Below are positions 5,650 through 13,990 of a DNA stretch of 30,796 bases, in pieces. A program made the position numbers and the translations under genes. Under the pieces are notes generated by a model, which had not been told where the DNA came from, did not search any database, and saw only the letters and a list, made by a program, of their open reading frames with translations. The DNA lies in the NCBI GenBank assembly GCA_900553185.1, contig USCT01000024.1, positions 1-30,796 on the forward strand, given 5' to 3'. Source of the stretch: an uncultured Bacteroides sp. GTDB lineage: Bacteria; Bacteroidota; Bacteroidia; Bacteroidales; Bacteroidaceae. Position 1 is the first letter of the stretch, and every line of letters begins with the position of its first letter.

Positions 5650-8193
5650 TCAGCCGGTAATTTGGGGCTGACGCAGATCTGCGCAGTAGTGTTCGGCCTC
5701 TTGGATAACTTTCTGTGCACAGTTGGTGATAAGGGCCGTATAGGTTTCGCTTTCGGTATCCGAGAGTCCGCTTTTTCGTCGGCGGTCCATTTCCTGCAGG
5801 GTAGGTATTATTTCCTTGGCTTCTATCATGGTGAAGGTAGGAAGCATTTTATGGGCGATGGCACAGAGCTGCTGGGGATCCTTGGTTTGCAGGGCTTCCT
5901 GCAGGGATTGTATGTTCTTGTAGGTTTCCTGTATGAAGGTCTTCATGATTTCGGTGGCAGCTTCGGAATCGTTTTCCGAGAAGGCGGTCAGCGGGGTAAA
6001 CTGGTATGTATAGGTCGGAACTTCTTCTTTGTGTTCCGGAGTTTCTGTAGCGGGAGTTTCGGATGAGTCGGAAACCGGCTGTACAGAAAATAAGCGTGTG
6101 AATATCTGCAGGATGTCCGACTGGTTGAAAGGTTTTTGCAGCATACCGGAAAAACCTTTTGCCTGAAAGTCTTTTTCGTCCAGATCGCCGCGGGCAGTTA
6201 TGGCGATGACCGGTAGCGTATCGGCATGCGGAATCTGCAGCTGTCGGATTTGCTGCAGCAGTTCGAATCCATTCAGGGTAGGCATCTGTATGTCGGTAAA
6301 TACGATGTCTATTGACTGGCTTTTCAGTATTTGTATGGCTTCTTCCGGTTGCTGGCAACAGACTATGAGCGGTTTTTTCTCGGCCGAGGTCTCGTCGTTT
6401 ACCAGGGTGTTCAGAATGATGGCCTGTGTAAGATGCAGCTGAATGCTGTCGTCGTCTACGAGCAGGATATGCATACGGGCATTCGGCAGCAGCTTGTCGT
6501 TTTTACTGATGCTGGAATTACTTGTCGAAATGTGTGGTAAGGGCAGGGAGACGGTGAATGTACTTCCCTGCTTCGGAATGCTGTCTATGTGAATGGTACC
6601 ATTGGCCAGTTCTACCAGCTTTTTGGAAATCGAGAGTCCCAGTCCGAATCCTTCCTGGCCCTGTGCGCTTTGCAAACGGGTAAACTCCTGAAATATTCGT
6701 GTCTGCTCTTCGTGTGTCATGCCGCAACCGGTATCTTGAATGCTGAATGTAAACCGATTTCCCTGATAGTTTACCCGGAGCCGGATATTTCCTTTGCTGG
6801 TAAACTTCAAGGCATTCGATAGCAGATTCTCGGCTATCTGGCGGATACGGAACGGATCGCCTTCCAGCACGAGTTCTTCGGGAACACGTTCGTCGAAAGT
6901 AAGTGCGATTCCTTTCTTCTCGGCCAGTGGAAGGAAGCTGTGGAAAATATTGTTGAAAAGTTCATCCGGATGGAAAGCCACTTGTTGCAAATCCATTTTT
7001 CCGGCTTCCAGCCGGTGAAAGTCCAGTAAGGATGTGATCAGTTCAAGCAAGTGCTGGGCCGAACTTTTCATGTTCGTAAGATAAAGTTGCTGGCGGCGGT
7101 CTTTGGTCAGTCTGACCAGCAGGTCGATATATCCGATGATAGATCCGGCAGGTGCCTTGATGTCGTGGGTTATGGTCAGCATTAGCTTTTCACGGGCAGC
7201 CAGCAGGTTTTCGGCATAGAGTTTTGATTTTTCCAGTTCTTTTCGGTAGTGGCTGCTGCGGGTCAGGTCTCGCCAGATGATGATAAAGAAGATAAGTGAA
7301 AGCACTACGGCAATGGTAGCGATGATTTCAATGGTCTGGGCGGCCTGGTTACGGATTTCCTGTTCCTGGCGTATTTTGCTGAAAGCTGCTTCCTGTTCGT
7401 CGGTCTCAATGCTTTCCAGCAGTTGAGTGACACGTAGGCTCAGTTCGCTTCCGGCAATTCGCAGTTTGTTGATTCGTTCCAACAGGGTACGCTGTTGCTG
7501 TTGTTGGGTATCGAATACTTTTCCCCGGATATCTGAAATCAGGTTGACGATGGTGTCTATCGGATTGTATACTTCGCTGATTGTGTCTGCATATTCTTCC
7601 CGAATAATGTTGTTTACCTGTGTGGAATCATTTTTCCCGGGTGAAAAGACTTCTGCCAGTCGTTTGAAAAATCCTTTTTTCTTATGGTGGATGGTGTAGG
7701 TATTGCGGTGGGTGATTATTTTTTTCTGTATACGGGGGGCTCTGAGCAGTGAGTCTTGCTTGTTGAGCAGACTGTCCAGTTCGGCCTGGTAAAGCGCTTC
7801 GGCAGGACTGTCTGCCATAGCCTCCAGAACCGCTATCATGTTTTTTTCCTTTTCTCGAAGCAGTCCTCGTACGGTGTCCAGACGGGCCTGCTGCAGGGTG
7901 TCGGTCAGGTACAACTGGAGGGTATCGATACTTGCGGAAGCTTTTCTCATGGCCTTCAGGTAAGGATGGAATTCGTCTATTTTTCCCGAACGCAGTGTTT
8001 GCCCGATGATTTCTGCATCGTATAGCTGACTGATGATCTGGTTCGTGATTTTACGTCGTGTATTGATGTTGGTTTCCAGGGCTGACGGAGCAGTCAGCAA
8101 GTTCATTTCCTGGTAGATATATCCTACAGCTCCTAACAGCAGTGAGATGAGCAGGATGAATCCGAAGGCTATTTTAGACGAAGTGGAAATCAT
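5650..8193 (-). CDS. Hybrid sensor histidine kinase with receiver and HPt domains
   Basis: An 847-residue inner-membrane phosphorelay protein. TM1 is at about 8-27, a helical periplasmic sensor region at 28-286 (with a run of five Gln near 230), and TM2 at 287-306. Next come HisKA with H343 in THDIKAP, a HATPase domain with N box NLLSNALK near 457 and G box GFGLGLSIS near 518, a receiver at about 574-690 with D634, and a C-terminal HPt domain with H781 in IAHKMLP. All residues for a His-Asp-His relay are present, leaving the final Asp to a separate protein. The adjacent sigma-54 activator with D53 is the natural candidate. The start ATG overlaps the stop of the MATE gene (ATGA), so the two are translationally coupled. 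The signal sensed is unknown; the sensor region matches no family I recognise. Confidence 0.95.
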   Translation of the reverse strand: MISTSSKIAFGFILLISLLLGAVGYIYQEMNLLTAPSALETNINTRRKITNQIISQLYDAEIIGQTLRSGKIDEFHPYLKAMRKASASIDTLQLYLTDTLQQARLDTVRGLLREKEKNMIAVLEAMADSPAEALYQAELDSLLNKQDSLLRAPRIQKKIITHRNTYTIHHKKKGFFKRLAEVFSPGKNDSTQVNNIIREEYADTISEVYNPIDTIVNLISDIRGKVFDTQQQQQRTLLERINKLRIAGSELSLRVTQLLESIETDEQEAAFSKIRQEQEIRNQAAQTIEIIATIAVVLSLIFFIIIWRDLTRSSHYRKELEKSKLYAENLLAAREKLMLTITHDIKAPAGSIIGYIDLLVRLTKDRRQQLYLTNMKSSAQHLLELITSLLDFHRLEAGKMDLQQVAFHPDELFNNIFHSFLPLAEKKGIALTFDERVPEELVLEGDPFRIRQIAENLLSNALKFTSKGNIRLRVNYQGNRFTFSIQDTGCGMTHEEQTRIFQEFTRLQSAQGQEGFGLGLSISKKLVELANGTIHIDSIPKQGSTFTVSLPLPHISTSNSSISKNDKLLPNARMHILLVDDDSIQLHLTQAIILNTLVNDETSAEKKPLIVCCQQPEEAIQILKSQSIDIVFTDIQMPTLNGFELLQQIRQLQIPHADTLPVIAITARGDLDEKDFQAKGFSGMLQKPFNQSDILQIFTRLFSVQPVSDSSETPATETPEHKEEVPTYTYQFTPLTAFSENDSEAATEIMKTFIQETYKNIQSLQEALQTKDPQQLCAIAHKMLPTFTMIEAKEIIPTLQEMDRRRKSGLSDTESETYTALITNCAQKVIQEAEHYCADLRQPQITG

Positions 8194-9527
8194 GAAGCGA
8201 TGGTTTTGGAACGGGTTTTATGGGTAAAACGCAAATAATACATGATACCTGCACTGGTCAGTCCGAAAGGAAAGGCCATCCAGATACCGGTTACACCTCC
8301 CTGAAGGATAAAGCCGAAAAGGTATCCTGCAGGCAGGGAAATGACGAAGTAGGCAATGAATGAATACAGCAGCATGGGACGTACGTCGGCAATGCCTCTC
8401 AGAGAGTTGGCATAATTGATTTGCAGACCGTCGCCGAATTGATAGATTACCAGAGGAACAATAAGCTGGGATACCATGAGACTGACAGAATGGTTGTCAG
8501 TAAACAGACCTCCCAGCTGATGACGGAGCAGAAAGATAGGGATTGAGGTGATTACGATCATGACGAGAATCAGGTGAAAGCCTGCTGAGGCTGTTTGCCT
8601 GACATTTGCGGTATCTCCCTGTCCGTGATAATTGCTGATACGGACCGATACGGCCGCACCCATTCCGTAATACATCATGAAGCATACCTGTGAAATGGTC
8701 AGCATAATCTGATGAGCCGCCAGTGCCGTGCTTCCCAACCAGCCTACCATGATGGTGCTGAGGCTGAAAGAGGCCGTTTCCATCCCCATTTGTCCTGCGA
8801 TGGGCCATCCCAGACGGTTGAGCAGGAAAAAATCTGAACGGTTGATTTTTCCGCTGGAAAAGCCTTTGTGGAATTTGCGGTAGCGTCCGGTACAGAAGAA
8901 CAGGTAAAGATAGGCGATGAACATCAGTATGCGTGCTGTCAGCGTTGACAGGCCTGCACCGGCCAGTCCGAGTTCGGGCAGTCCGCATTTACCGTAAATC
9001 AGCAGGTAATTGCCGATGATGTTCAAGACGTTTCCGCCGAGTAAGATCCACATGGAAACCCGTGTGTCGGTAATACCGTCGGTGAACTGCTTGAATGCGT
9101 TAAACCACAGGACGAAAGGAAGTGAGGTCAGAAGAATCAGAAAATAGGGACGCATCAGCGGAAGAAGTTCCTCCGGCTGTCCCAGGCGGTGGATGTTCAG
9201 GTAGAGAGCATACATTACGGAACATACCGCGACAGCCAGTAGGGTATTGGCGGCCAGGCTGTTCTTGAACGATTGTCCGGCTGCCTTGTATTTTTTCTGT
9301 CCGAACAGACTGCCTATGACCGGTGTCAGTCCGTATGAGAATCCGGTGCTGAAGATAATGGCCAGACCGAACATGTTGTTGACGAAACTGGCGGCTGCCA
9401 GTTCCGGGGTGCTGTGGTGTCCTATCATGAGGGTATCGGCGAAACCTAAGATGATTACGCCGATTTGTCCGATTACGATAGGGATTCCCAGTCTTAATAA
9501 GGCATGGTAATGTGTTTGCTGTTTCAT
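8190..9527 (-). CDS. MATE-family efflux transporter (NorM-like)
   Basis: A 445-residue inner-membrane protein with about 12 hydrophobic segments, of the multidrug and toxin extrusion family, which exports cationic compounds against Na+ or H+. The early GFADTLMIGHHS segment and its second-half counterpart near MVGWLGSTALAAHQI show the internal duplication typical of MATE proteins. I chose ATG 9527 because it overlaps the stop of the M16 gene as ATGA. A longer reading from 9557 adds ten residues inside that gene. Its own stop overlaps the kinase ATG in the same way, so peptidase, exporter and kinase form one coupled unit. The substrate is unknown; the context suggests an envelope-related compound. 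Confidence 0.93.
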   Translation of the reverse strand: MKQQTHYHALLRLGIPIVIGQIGVIILGFADTLMIGHHSTPELAAASFVNNMFGLAIIFSTGFSYGLTPVIGSLFGQKKYKAAGQSFKNSLAANTLLAVAVCSVMYALYLNIHRLGQPEELLPLMRPYFLILLTSLPFVLWFNAFKQFTDGITDTRVSMWILLGGNVLNIIGNYLLIYGKCGLPELGLAGAGLSTLTARILMFIAYLYLFFCTGRYRKFHKGFSSGKINRSDFFLLNRLGWPIAGQMGMETASFSLSTIMVGWLGSTALAAHQIMLTISQVCFMMYYGMGAAVSVRISNYHGQGDTANVRQTASAGFHLILVMIVITSIPIFLLRHQLGGLFTDNHSVSLMVSQLIVPLVIYQFGDGLQINYANSLRGIADVRPMLLYSFIAYFVISLPAGYLFGFILQGGVTGIWMAFPFGLTSAGIMYYLRFTHKTRSKTIAS

Positions 9528-10762
9528 TGGGCGGCCCGGTAATAGAGTACGCTGCAATTTTCGGGTATCAGATACGTCTGTGCGGTCTGCCGGAGCTGTC
9601 CGGCGGTCACTGCACGGTATTTTTCCACTTCTTCGTTGATGTCTTCGGCTTTGCCGAGCAGTTCGAAATAGGCCAGGTTTGTCGCTACGTTCAGATAGTT
9701 GATATTGTTGAAGATCTGTTCACTTTCGTATCGGTTTTTTACTTTTTCCAGTTCTGTTTCGTTTACCAGGCCGGTTTGCAGTTTGCCGAGTTCTTCCCAG
9801 ATGGCTTCTTCTGCTTTTTCCAGTGAAATGCCGGCTGCGGGTTTGCCCGTAATTTGCAGCAGTCCTTCGTCCAGACTGCCGGAAATGTAGGCATCTATGG
9901 AAGTAAATACTTTTTGTGTGATGACCAGTGACTGTATCAGACGGGATGAGCGTCCGTTGGCCAGCAGGTCTGTCAGCATATCAAATACGTAGTATTCTGG
10001 CTGATGGCGGTTACACATGTGAAACGCCATATAGAGCATGTCAACCGGAACATTTCGTGTGACGGTTTTGCGTCGGATAGCCGTCTGTGGTCTTTCTACA
10101 GGGAGATTTCTGTGTTTTACCTGGCGGGCAGGAATAGGACCGAACCATTTTTCGGCCAGGCGGATGGTGTCATCGAACGAGATATGTCCCGATACGGCCA
10201 GAATGGCATTGTTGGGCGCATAAAACCGATAGAAGAATGCTTTTACCTCTTCCAGGGTTGCATTGGCTATGTGGCTGATTTCCTTTCCAATGGTCGGCCA
10301 CTGGTAAGGATGATCCTGATAGGCCATTTCACGTATCAGGTGGGAAGCATCGCCATAAGGCTGGTTCAGGTTGCGTTGCTTGAACTCTTCGATGACTACC
10401 TGTCGCTGTACTTCCAGACTGTGCGGGCTGAAGTCCAGGCTGAGCATGCGGTCACTTTCCAGCCAGAAGCCTGTTTCCACATTCTGGTAGGGCAGCGTGA
10501 TGTAGTAATTGGTGATATCATTGTTGGTCCATGCGTTGTTTTCTCCTCCCGCATTCTGTACCGGTGTATCGTAATCGGGAATGTTGATTGAACCACCGAA
10601 CATCAGGTGTTCAAACAGGTGGGCAAATCCGGTGTGTTTCGGGTCTTCGTCACGTGCTCCTACATTGTATAGAAGATTGAGGGCGACCATTTGGGTAGAG
10701 TCGTCCTCGTGATGAACAACGCGCAGTCCGTTGTTTAATATGTGTCGGTTTATGCTGATCAT
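9524..10762 (-). CDS. M16-family zinc metallopeptidase (insulinase-like)
   Basis: A 412-residue member of peptidase family M16. The inverted zinc motif HLFEH gives ligands H48 and H52 and catalytic base E51, and the third ligand is E125 or E126 in VVIEEF, at the expected distance. The length fits one catalytic and one inactive half domain, as in bacterial PqqL/YmxG-like peptidases. No signal peptide is visible, so the product appears cytoplasmic unless exported otherwise. The start lies 8 nt after the cyclophilin stop and the end overlaps the MATE start by 4 nt. Family members cut short unfolded peptides such as removed targeting or signal sequences. The substrate here cannot be told. Confidence 0.93.
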   Translation of the reverse strand: MISINRHILNNGLRVVHHEDDSTQMVALNLLYNVGARDEDPKHTGFAHLFEHLMFGGSINIPDYDTPVQNAGGENNAWTNNDITNYYITLPYQNVETGFWLESDRMLSLDFSPHSLEVQRQVVIEEFKQRNLNQPYGDASHLIREMAYQDHPYQWPTIGKEISHIANATLEEVKAFFYRFYAPNNAILAVSGHISFDDTIRLAEKWFGPIPARQVKHRNLPVERPQTAIRRKTVTRNVPVDMLYMAFHMCNRHQPEYYVFDMLTDLLANGRSSRLIQSLVITQKVFTSIDAYISGSLDEGLLQITGKPAAGISLEKAEEAIWEELGKLQTGLVNETELEKVKNRYESEQIFNNINYLNVATNLAYFELLGKAEDINEEVEKYRAVTAGQLRQTAQTYLIPENCSVLYYRAAQ

Positions 10763-10770
10763 ATATAGCT

Positions 10771-11610
10771 TTATTCTACGACTACGGCTTTCAGGATGCG
10801 GATATTGGTAAGTGGCCGGTCGGCACCGTTTGTCTTGGCTGTTTCAATCTGATCTACTACATTCATTCCATCAACGACTTCACCGAATACGGTGTAGTTC
10901 CCGTCCAGATGCGGAGTACCTCCCAAGGTAGTATAAGCATCAATCTGTTGTTTGGTGAAACGGAAACGCGGTTCTTTGGCAACTTCGGCGCGTGCCTGGG
11001 CTTCCAGGGTATCCTGCAATTCCAGCAAGCCTTCGTTGTCGCCTGCCTTACGCATCTTGTAGATTTCTTTCATGTGTTTGCGGGCCAGAACATTGAAAGC
11101 TGTATCCAGACGTGCTTCATTAATCTGGTTTTCCATGTTGATAAGCTGTGCCTGTGAGTATTTCTTTCCGGTGACGATGTAGAACTGACATCCGGATGAG
11201 GCTTTTTCAGGATTGACGTCATCTCCCTGACGGGCAGCGGCCAATGCGCCTTTCTTGTGGAAAAGAGCCGGATTGAATTCGGCGGGAACGGTATAACCTA
11301 CATCGCCGTAACCCAATGAAGCGGTATCATTGGCGTTTTTACTGTCCGGGTCGCCTGCCTGAACCATGAAGTTCTTGATGACGCGATGGAACAAGAGGCT
11401 GTCGTATACCCCTTCCTTAACCAGTTTAATGAAATTGTCACGGTGTTTGGGAGTCTCGTTGTACAGCTTGACTGTAATGTTTCCGAGTGTGGTTTCCAGG
11501 CGTACAAGTGTTGCGTTATCTGTTTCCATGTTGGTTTTCTTTTGTTGGTTGCCGGTGCAGGCCATGATGCAGCAGGCAGCCACTGTTAATAATAAAATTA
11601 CTTTTTTCAT
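10771..11610 (-). CDS. Cyclophilin-type peptidyl-prolyl isomerase lipoprotein
   Basis: A 279-residue envelope protein. The N-terminus is a lipoprotein signal with candidate lipid-bearing cysteine C18 (IMAC; C13 in VAAC is an alternative). The cyclophilin domain starts near residue 35, with catalytic R76 in FHRVIKNFMVQAGD plus F81 and Q84. The conserved QFYIV and YTVFGEVVDGM segments follow. Between these two segments is a charged helical insertion of roughly 80 residues that ordinary bacterial PPIases of about 160-190 residues lack. The enzyme speeds prolyl isomerisation during folding of exported proteins. The gene is 43 nt after tamL with its own -7 box, and 8 nt before the M16 gene. Confidence 0.93.
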   Translation of the reverse strand: MKKVILLLTVAACCIMACTGNQQKKTNMETDNATLVRLETTLGNITVKLYNETPKHRDNFIKLVKEGVYDSLLFHRVIKNFMVQAGDPDSKNANDTASLGYGDVGYTVPAEFNPALFHKKGALAAARQGDDVNPEKASSGCQFYIVTGKKYSQAQLINMENQINEARLDTAFNVLARKHMKEIYKMRKAGDNEGLLELQDTLEAQARAEVAKEPRFRFTKQQIDAYTTLGGTPHLDGNYTVFGEVVDGMNVVDQIETAKTNGADRPLTNIRILKAVVVE

Positions 11611-11629
11611 AAGGATTCATGTTGGTTTG

Positions 11630-11637
11630 CAAAAGTA
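11630..11637 (-). promoter_or_regulatory. -7 box upstream of the cyclophilin gene
   Basis: TACTTTTG on the minus strand fits TAnnTTTG and lies 19 nt before the ATG. No TTTG element occurs 19-22 nt upstream of it. A second start for the PPIase-M16-MATE-kinase segment is plausible but not certain. Confidence 0.45.
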
Positions 11638-11653
11638 CAAAAACATTTCTGAA

Positions 11654-13990
11654 TTAGAACGGATAACCGATGGCGAAATGTATTCCCATACCATCCTTGA
11701 ACCGGGGGATGTTATAATAGCCGCTCTTGCCCGTATCGTATGGAACGTGGAGCGCGATTCCCCAGTCAAGACGAAGTACAATGAAATTCATGTCGTATCG
11801 TATTCCGATACCCGTTCCTAATGCAAGCTGGTCAAAAAACTTGTTGAACGTAAACTTGGCTCCTGGTCTGGCCGAGTCTTCCCGTACCAGCCATACATTT
11901 CCGGAATCCATGAATACGGCTCCGTTCAGGTTTCCTCCGGCCAGGTTGGAAAGCAGTCGGAAACGGTATTCTATGTTTGCTTCCAGTTTGAGGTCACCGG
12001 TTTCGTCGACATAGGAATAATTGGCATTTTCGGTCGGATGAAAGCTTCCTGGTCCGATGGAACGTACCGTAAAGGCACGAATACTGTTGGCTCCTCCTAC
12101 GTAGAACTGTTCGCTGTAGGGAGAAATTGTCTTATTGCCGTATGAATAAATGATACCTCCCATGAAACGTGTGGCCAGCTGATGTTTCTCGTTGAAATTA
12201 TGCAGATAGCGTATTTCTGACGAGAATTTCATGAATTGTGCGAAAGGCGTTCCAAGCAGCTTTTTGTCCTTCTGGCTGAACTTGTTGCCGAAAGCTGCAT
12301 AAATCAGTGAAGTAATGTTTCCAGCCGAGGTAATCGAGCTTTCCCACCAGATTCTGTTTTTCTTTTTCAGGTAATTGTTATCGTATGTATACGTATACGA
12401 GATGGATGGGATAAATTGGTCATCCAGACTGTGAAACAACATCGGATTGGCCGTTGCTATTGAATCAAAAGTGGCTGTCCTGTGTTGCAGCGTGTTGAAT
12501 ACCAGCTGAAACGGCGTTACTGTATGCTTTGACATCGGAGAAGAACGGAAATCGTATGAAACAGTTCCTCCGAAGGAAAGCATTTTAAAGTAGCGGGCAC
12601 GGTTTACCTGTTCTCCATAAATGCGGAAATAGGTATTCGACGGAAACCTGAACGGATTGATACGTTTCTTGACAAACGGAAGAATGATACGTGGAAATTC
12701 CAGTGACAGTTCGGCTCCTAATTCATAAGAGTTCATGACGGAACTTTCCCCGTCAACCGTCGAGCTGGTCTGCCATTCGTAGGAACCTTTCAATCTCAGA
12801 TTCAATGAGGCTCCCATTCCTCTGAAGTTTCTGCGGGAAAGATTGAAGATGGCACCTGGACCGGTTTGTTTGGTACTTTTGGTTGTAACGTTGAATTCCA
12901 GTTCACTGTCGTAAGGAAGATCGTACATGGCATTTACGCGTACATCCAGCGTATCGTTCAGTAAGGAATCTCCCCGTGGAATGTAATTTATTTCGGTAAA
13001 CTTGAAGGCTCCCAGACGTGCCAGAGCTTCTTGGGTATAATCCTGGCGCCGTTGGGAGTATAGTTCTCCTTTACGGTATAAGAAACGGCCGCGGAGTACT
13101 CCAAAGCGGATTCCGGGTTTCCCTTCGGGATAATGAACCGTGAAAGTCCGGGTTTTTAAGGAGTCGGCAGGGCGTTCACCGTTATATCCGGTTAAATATA
13201 CGGATGTGTTTCCCAGGTAATACTGTTTGAGTCCTTCTTTGGGAATACTTTTTTTTGCTATGACTTTCAGGTTGACATATCCTGGTCGGATCAGTGTGTC
13301 GGCCAGGAAGGTTATGAAGTCCGAGCGGAAATAGTAATAACCGTTGTCGCGCATCAGGTTTACCAGTCGTTGTCTTTCGGCCTCCAACTGGTTTACATTG
13401 AAGTTGTCTCCTCTCTTGATGAGTCGTTCAGACAAGTGAGTCCGGATAAGGCTGTCGGCTCGTGGCGCGAATCCTTCGTATGAGATGGAATCTAAAAAAT
13501 AAGGTTTTCCCATATCAATGTCGTACGAAAGTTTGACAGCACGCGGGTTTCGGGTACTGTCTACCTGATAAGTAACTTTTCCGTTGAAATAGCCGTAATT
13601 GCGCAACAGATTGCTTGCTACTTTTACACGGGTTTCGGGATTGACTGTGGATAGCAAAACGGGATCGGCTGCCAGTTTGTTGAAAATCCATCGGCCTATC
13701 CCTTTTTCGTATCGTTCAAAACGATTGTATACCCATAGGCCAAAAGGAAATGGGATGCGGTACTTTGCACTTCCCAGAAGCGAGTTGTTCGGGGCTATGC
13801 TGATGGCTCCTTCTACTTCATCAAGAACTGTATTTCCGGCACTTGTGGGATCCTGGTTCTGAATCGTAATTTCTTTGATACCTGTGTACAGGGTTTCTCC
13901 TTCCGGCAAATGCTTGGTTGTAGAACAAGCTGTTGCCAGCCATACGGTCAGTATCCATAATACGATGTTATTTTTCTTTTTCGGCTTCAT
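11654..13990 (-). CDS. tamL: TamL, lipoprotein Omp85/TamA-family translocation subunit
   Basis: A 778-residue outer-membrane protein of the Omp85 family. The N-terminus ends in ATAC (C22) followed by STTKHLPEGE, a lipoprotein signal. Bacteroidota have this lipidated TamA variant, called TamL. POTRA-like repeats fill roughly residues 35-330. A C-terminal beta-barrel follows and ends in GYPF, the usual aromatic C-terminus. The barrel has IRAF with R638, corresponding to the conserved VRGF/Y loop motif. With TamB it is thought to help insert proteins or move lipids at the outer membrane. Its first 23 nt overlap the end of tamB, which makes the pair a coupled unit. Confidence 0.93.
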   Translation of the reverse strand: MKPKKKNNIVLWILTVWLATACSTTKHLPEGETLYTGIKEITIQNQDPTSAGNTVLDEVEGAISIAPNNSLLGSAKYRIPFPFGLWVYNRFERYEKGIGRWIFNKLAADPVLLSTVNPETRVKVASNLLRNYGYFNGKVTYQVDSTRNPRAVKLSYDIDMGKPYFLDSISYEGFAPRADSLIRTHLSERLIKRGDNFNVNQLEAERQRLVNLMRDNGYYYFRSDFITFLADTLIRPGYVNLKVIAKKSIPKEGLKQYYLGNTSVYLTGYNGERPADSLKTRTFTVHYPEGKPGIRFGVLRGRFLYRKGELYSQRRQDYTQEALARLGAFKFTEINYIPRGDSLLNDTLDVRVNAMYDLPYDSELEFNVTTKSTKQTGPGAIFNLSRRNFRGMGASLNLRLKGSYEWQTSSTVDGESSVMNSYELGAELSLEFPRIILPFVKKRINPFRFPSNTYFRIYGEQVNRARYFKMLSFGGTVSYDFRSSPMSKHTVTPFQLVFNTLQHRTATFDSIATANPMLFHSLDDQFIPSISYTYTYDNNYLKKKNRIWWESSITSAGNITSLIYAAFGNKFSQKDKKLLGTPFAQFMKFSSEIRYLHNFNEKHQLATRFMGGIIYSYGNKTISPYSEQFYVGGANSIRAFTVRSIGPGSFHPTENANYSYVDETGDLKLEANIEYRFRLLSNLAGGNLNGAVFMDSGNVWLVREDSARPGAKFTFNKFFDQLALGTGIGIRYDMNFIVLRLDWGIALHVPYDTGKSGYYNIPRFKDGMGIHFAIGYPF

